Assembly: GCF_001507665.1 (NCBI RefSeq)
Contig: NZ_CP013910.1
Span: 1,363,501 to 1,427,500, forward strand
Direction of reading: 5' to 3'
From: Deinococcus actinosclerus
GTDB taxonomy: Bacteria > Deinococcota > Deinococci > Deinococcales > Deinococcaceae
Length of the DNA stretch: 64,000 nt
The notes beneath the pieces are model-generated. The model saw only the letters and a program-made list of their open reading frames with translations. It had not been told where the DNA came from and did not search any database. Below, one piece after another: positions 63,245 through 64,000 of this stretch. The position numbers were made by a program, and so were the translations under genes. Position 1 is the first letter of the stretch. The number at the start of each line of letters is the position of its first letter.

Positions 63245-64000
<756 letters not shown>

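Overview
The window is about 69% G+C and reads as a chromosomal segment of a Deinococcus species. The clues are monofunctional proline dehydrogenase and P5C dehydrogenase genes, a lipoprotein resembling the HPI surface-layer protein, an actinobacterial-type IleRS behind a T-box, RecX, a YcaQ-type DNA glycosylase, and many genes preceded by a TANNNT box 6-8 nt before the start codon, the signature of leaderless mRNAs known in Deinococcus. I found no tRNA or rRNA gene, transposase, prophage or CRISPR array.

Layout. 1-5.2 kb (mostly minus): 5' part of a subtilisin-like lipoprotein, then gntR-proline dehydrogenase-P5C dehydrogenase (proline catabolism, with a palindromic operator on the leaderless gntR promoter), a zinc-ribbon membrane protein and an MgtC-like protein. 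5.4-10.6 kb: cold-shock protein with a leader hairpin, hpt, trpC-metallohydrolase, DedA/TVP38 protein, purM-histidine phosphatase. 10.8-13.5 kb: large lipoprotein with three DUF11/Ig-like repeats. 14-23.1 kb: nitronate monooxygenase-like protein, meaB, methyltransferase-like membrane protein, GMC oxidoreductase, argJ, TspO-like protein and an AroE-like gene. 23.2-27.4 kb (minus): ileS, preceded by a cupin gene and, before that, an isoleucine T-box. 27.4-32.3 kb (plus): rho, LysM/M23 peptidase, response regulator, pdxST. 32.3-38.5 kb: MFS exporter divergent from an aldo/keto reductase, response regulator, DinB-like protein, DUF84 NTPase, metallohydrolase, secreted protein, glycosyltransferase. 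38.6-44 kb: a 598-residue unknown protein divergent from a membrane Ser/Thr kinase with a beta-propeller, a glutaredoxin-like protein and ftsY. 44-50 kb (minus): dipeptide-type ABC transporter, FAH-family hydrolase, acyl-CoA dehydrogenase. 50-58.6 kb: unknown protein, RHH-like small protein with Kef-type antiporter, small membrane protein, purB, secreted proteins, YcaQ glycosylase, phosphotransferase, His-rich membrane protein. 58.7-64 kb: glmM, secreted protein, rpsT, recX, lipid kinase and the 3' part of methylmalonyl-CoA mutase.

Most content is housekeeping. The less ordinary signals are regulatory. (1) A T-box whose first gene is a cupin rather than the tRNA synthetase. (2) Short upstream ORFs, often with a leaderless-type start, that end in a 4-nt GTGA overlap with the GTG start of rho, ftsY, meaB and the membrane kinase; a fifth overlaps the divergent unknown gene. 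(3) Paired direct and inverted repeats at pdxST and at other divergent or leaderless promoters.

A caution on quality: four genes are interrupted by an apparent loss of exactly one base in a C or G run (near 20690, 22828, 37767 and 52098). This looks more like homopolymer under-calling than real gene decay. They are annotated as single interrupted genes.
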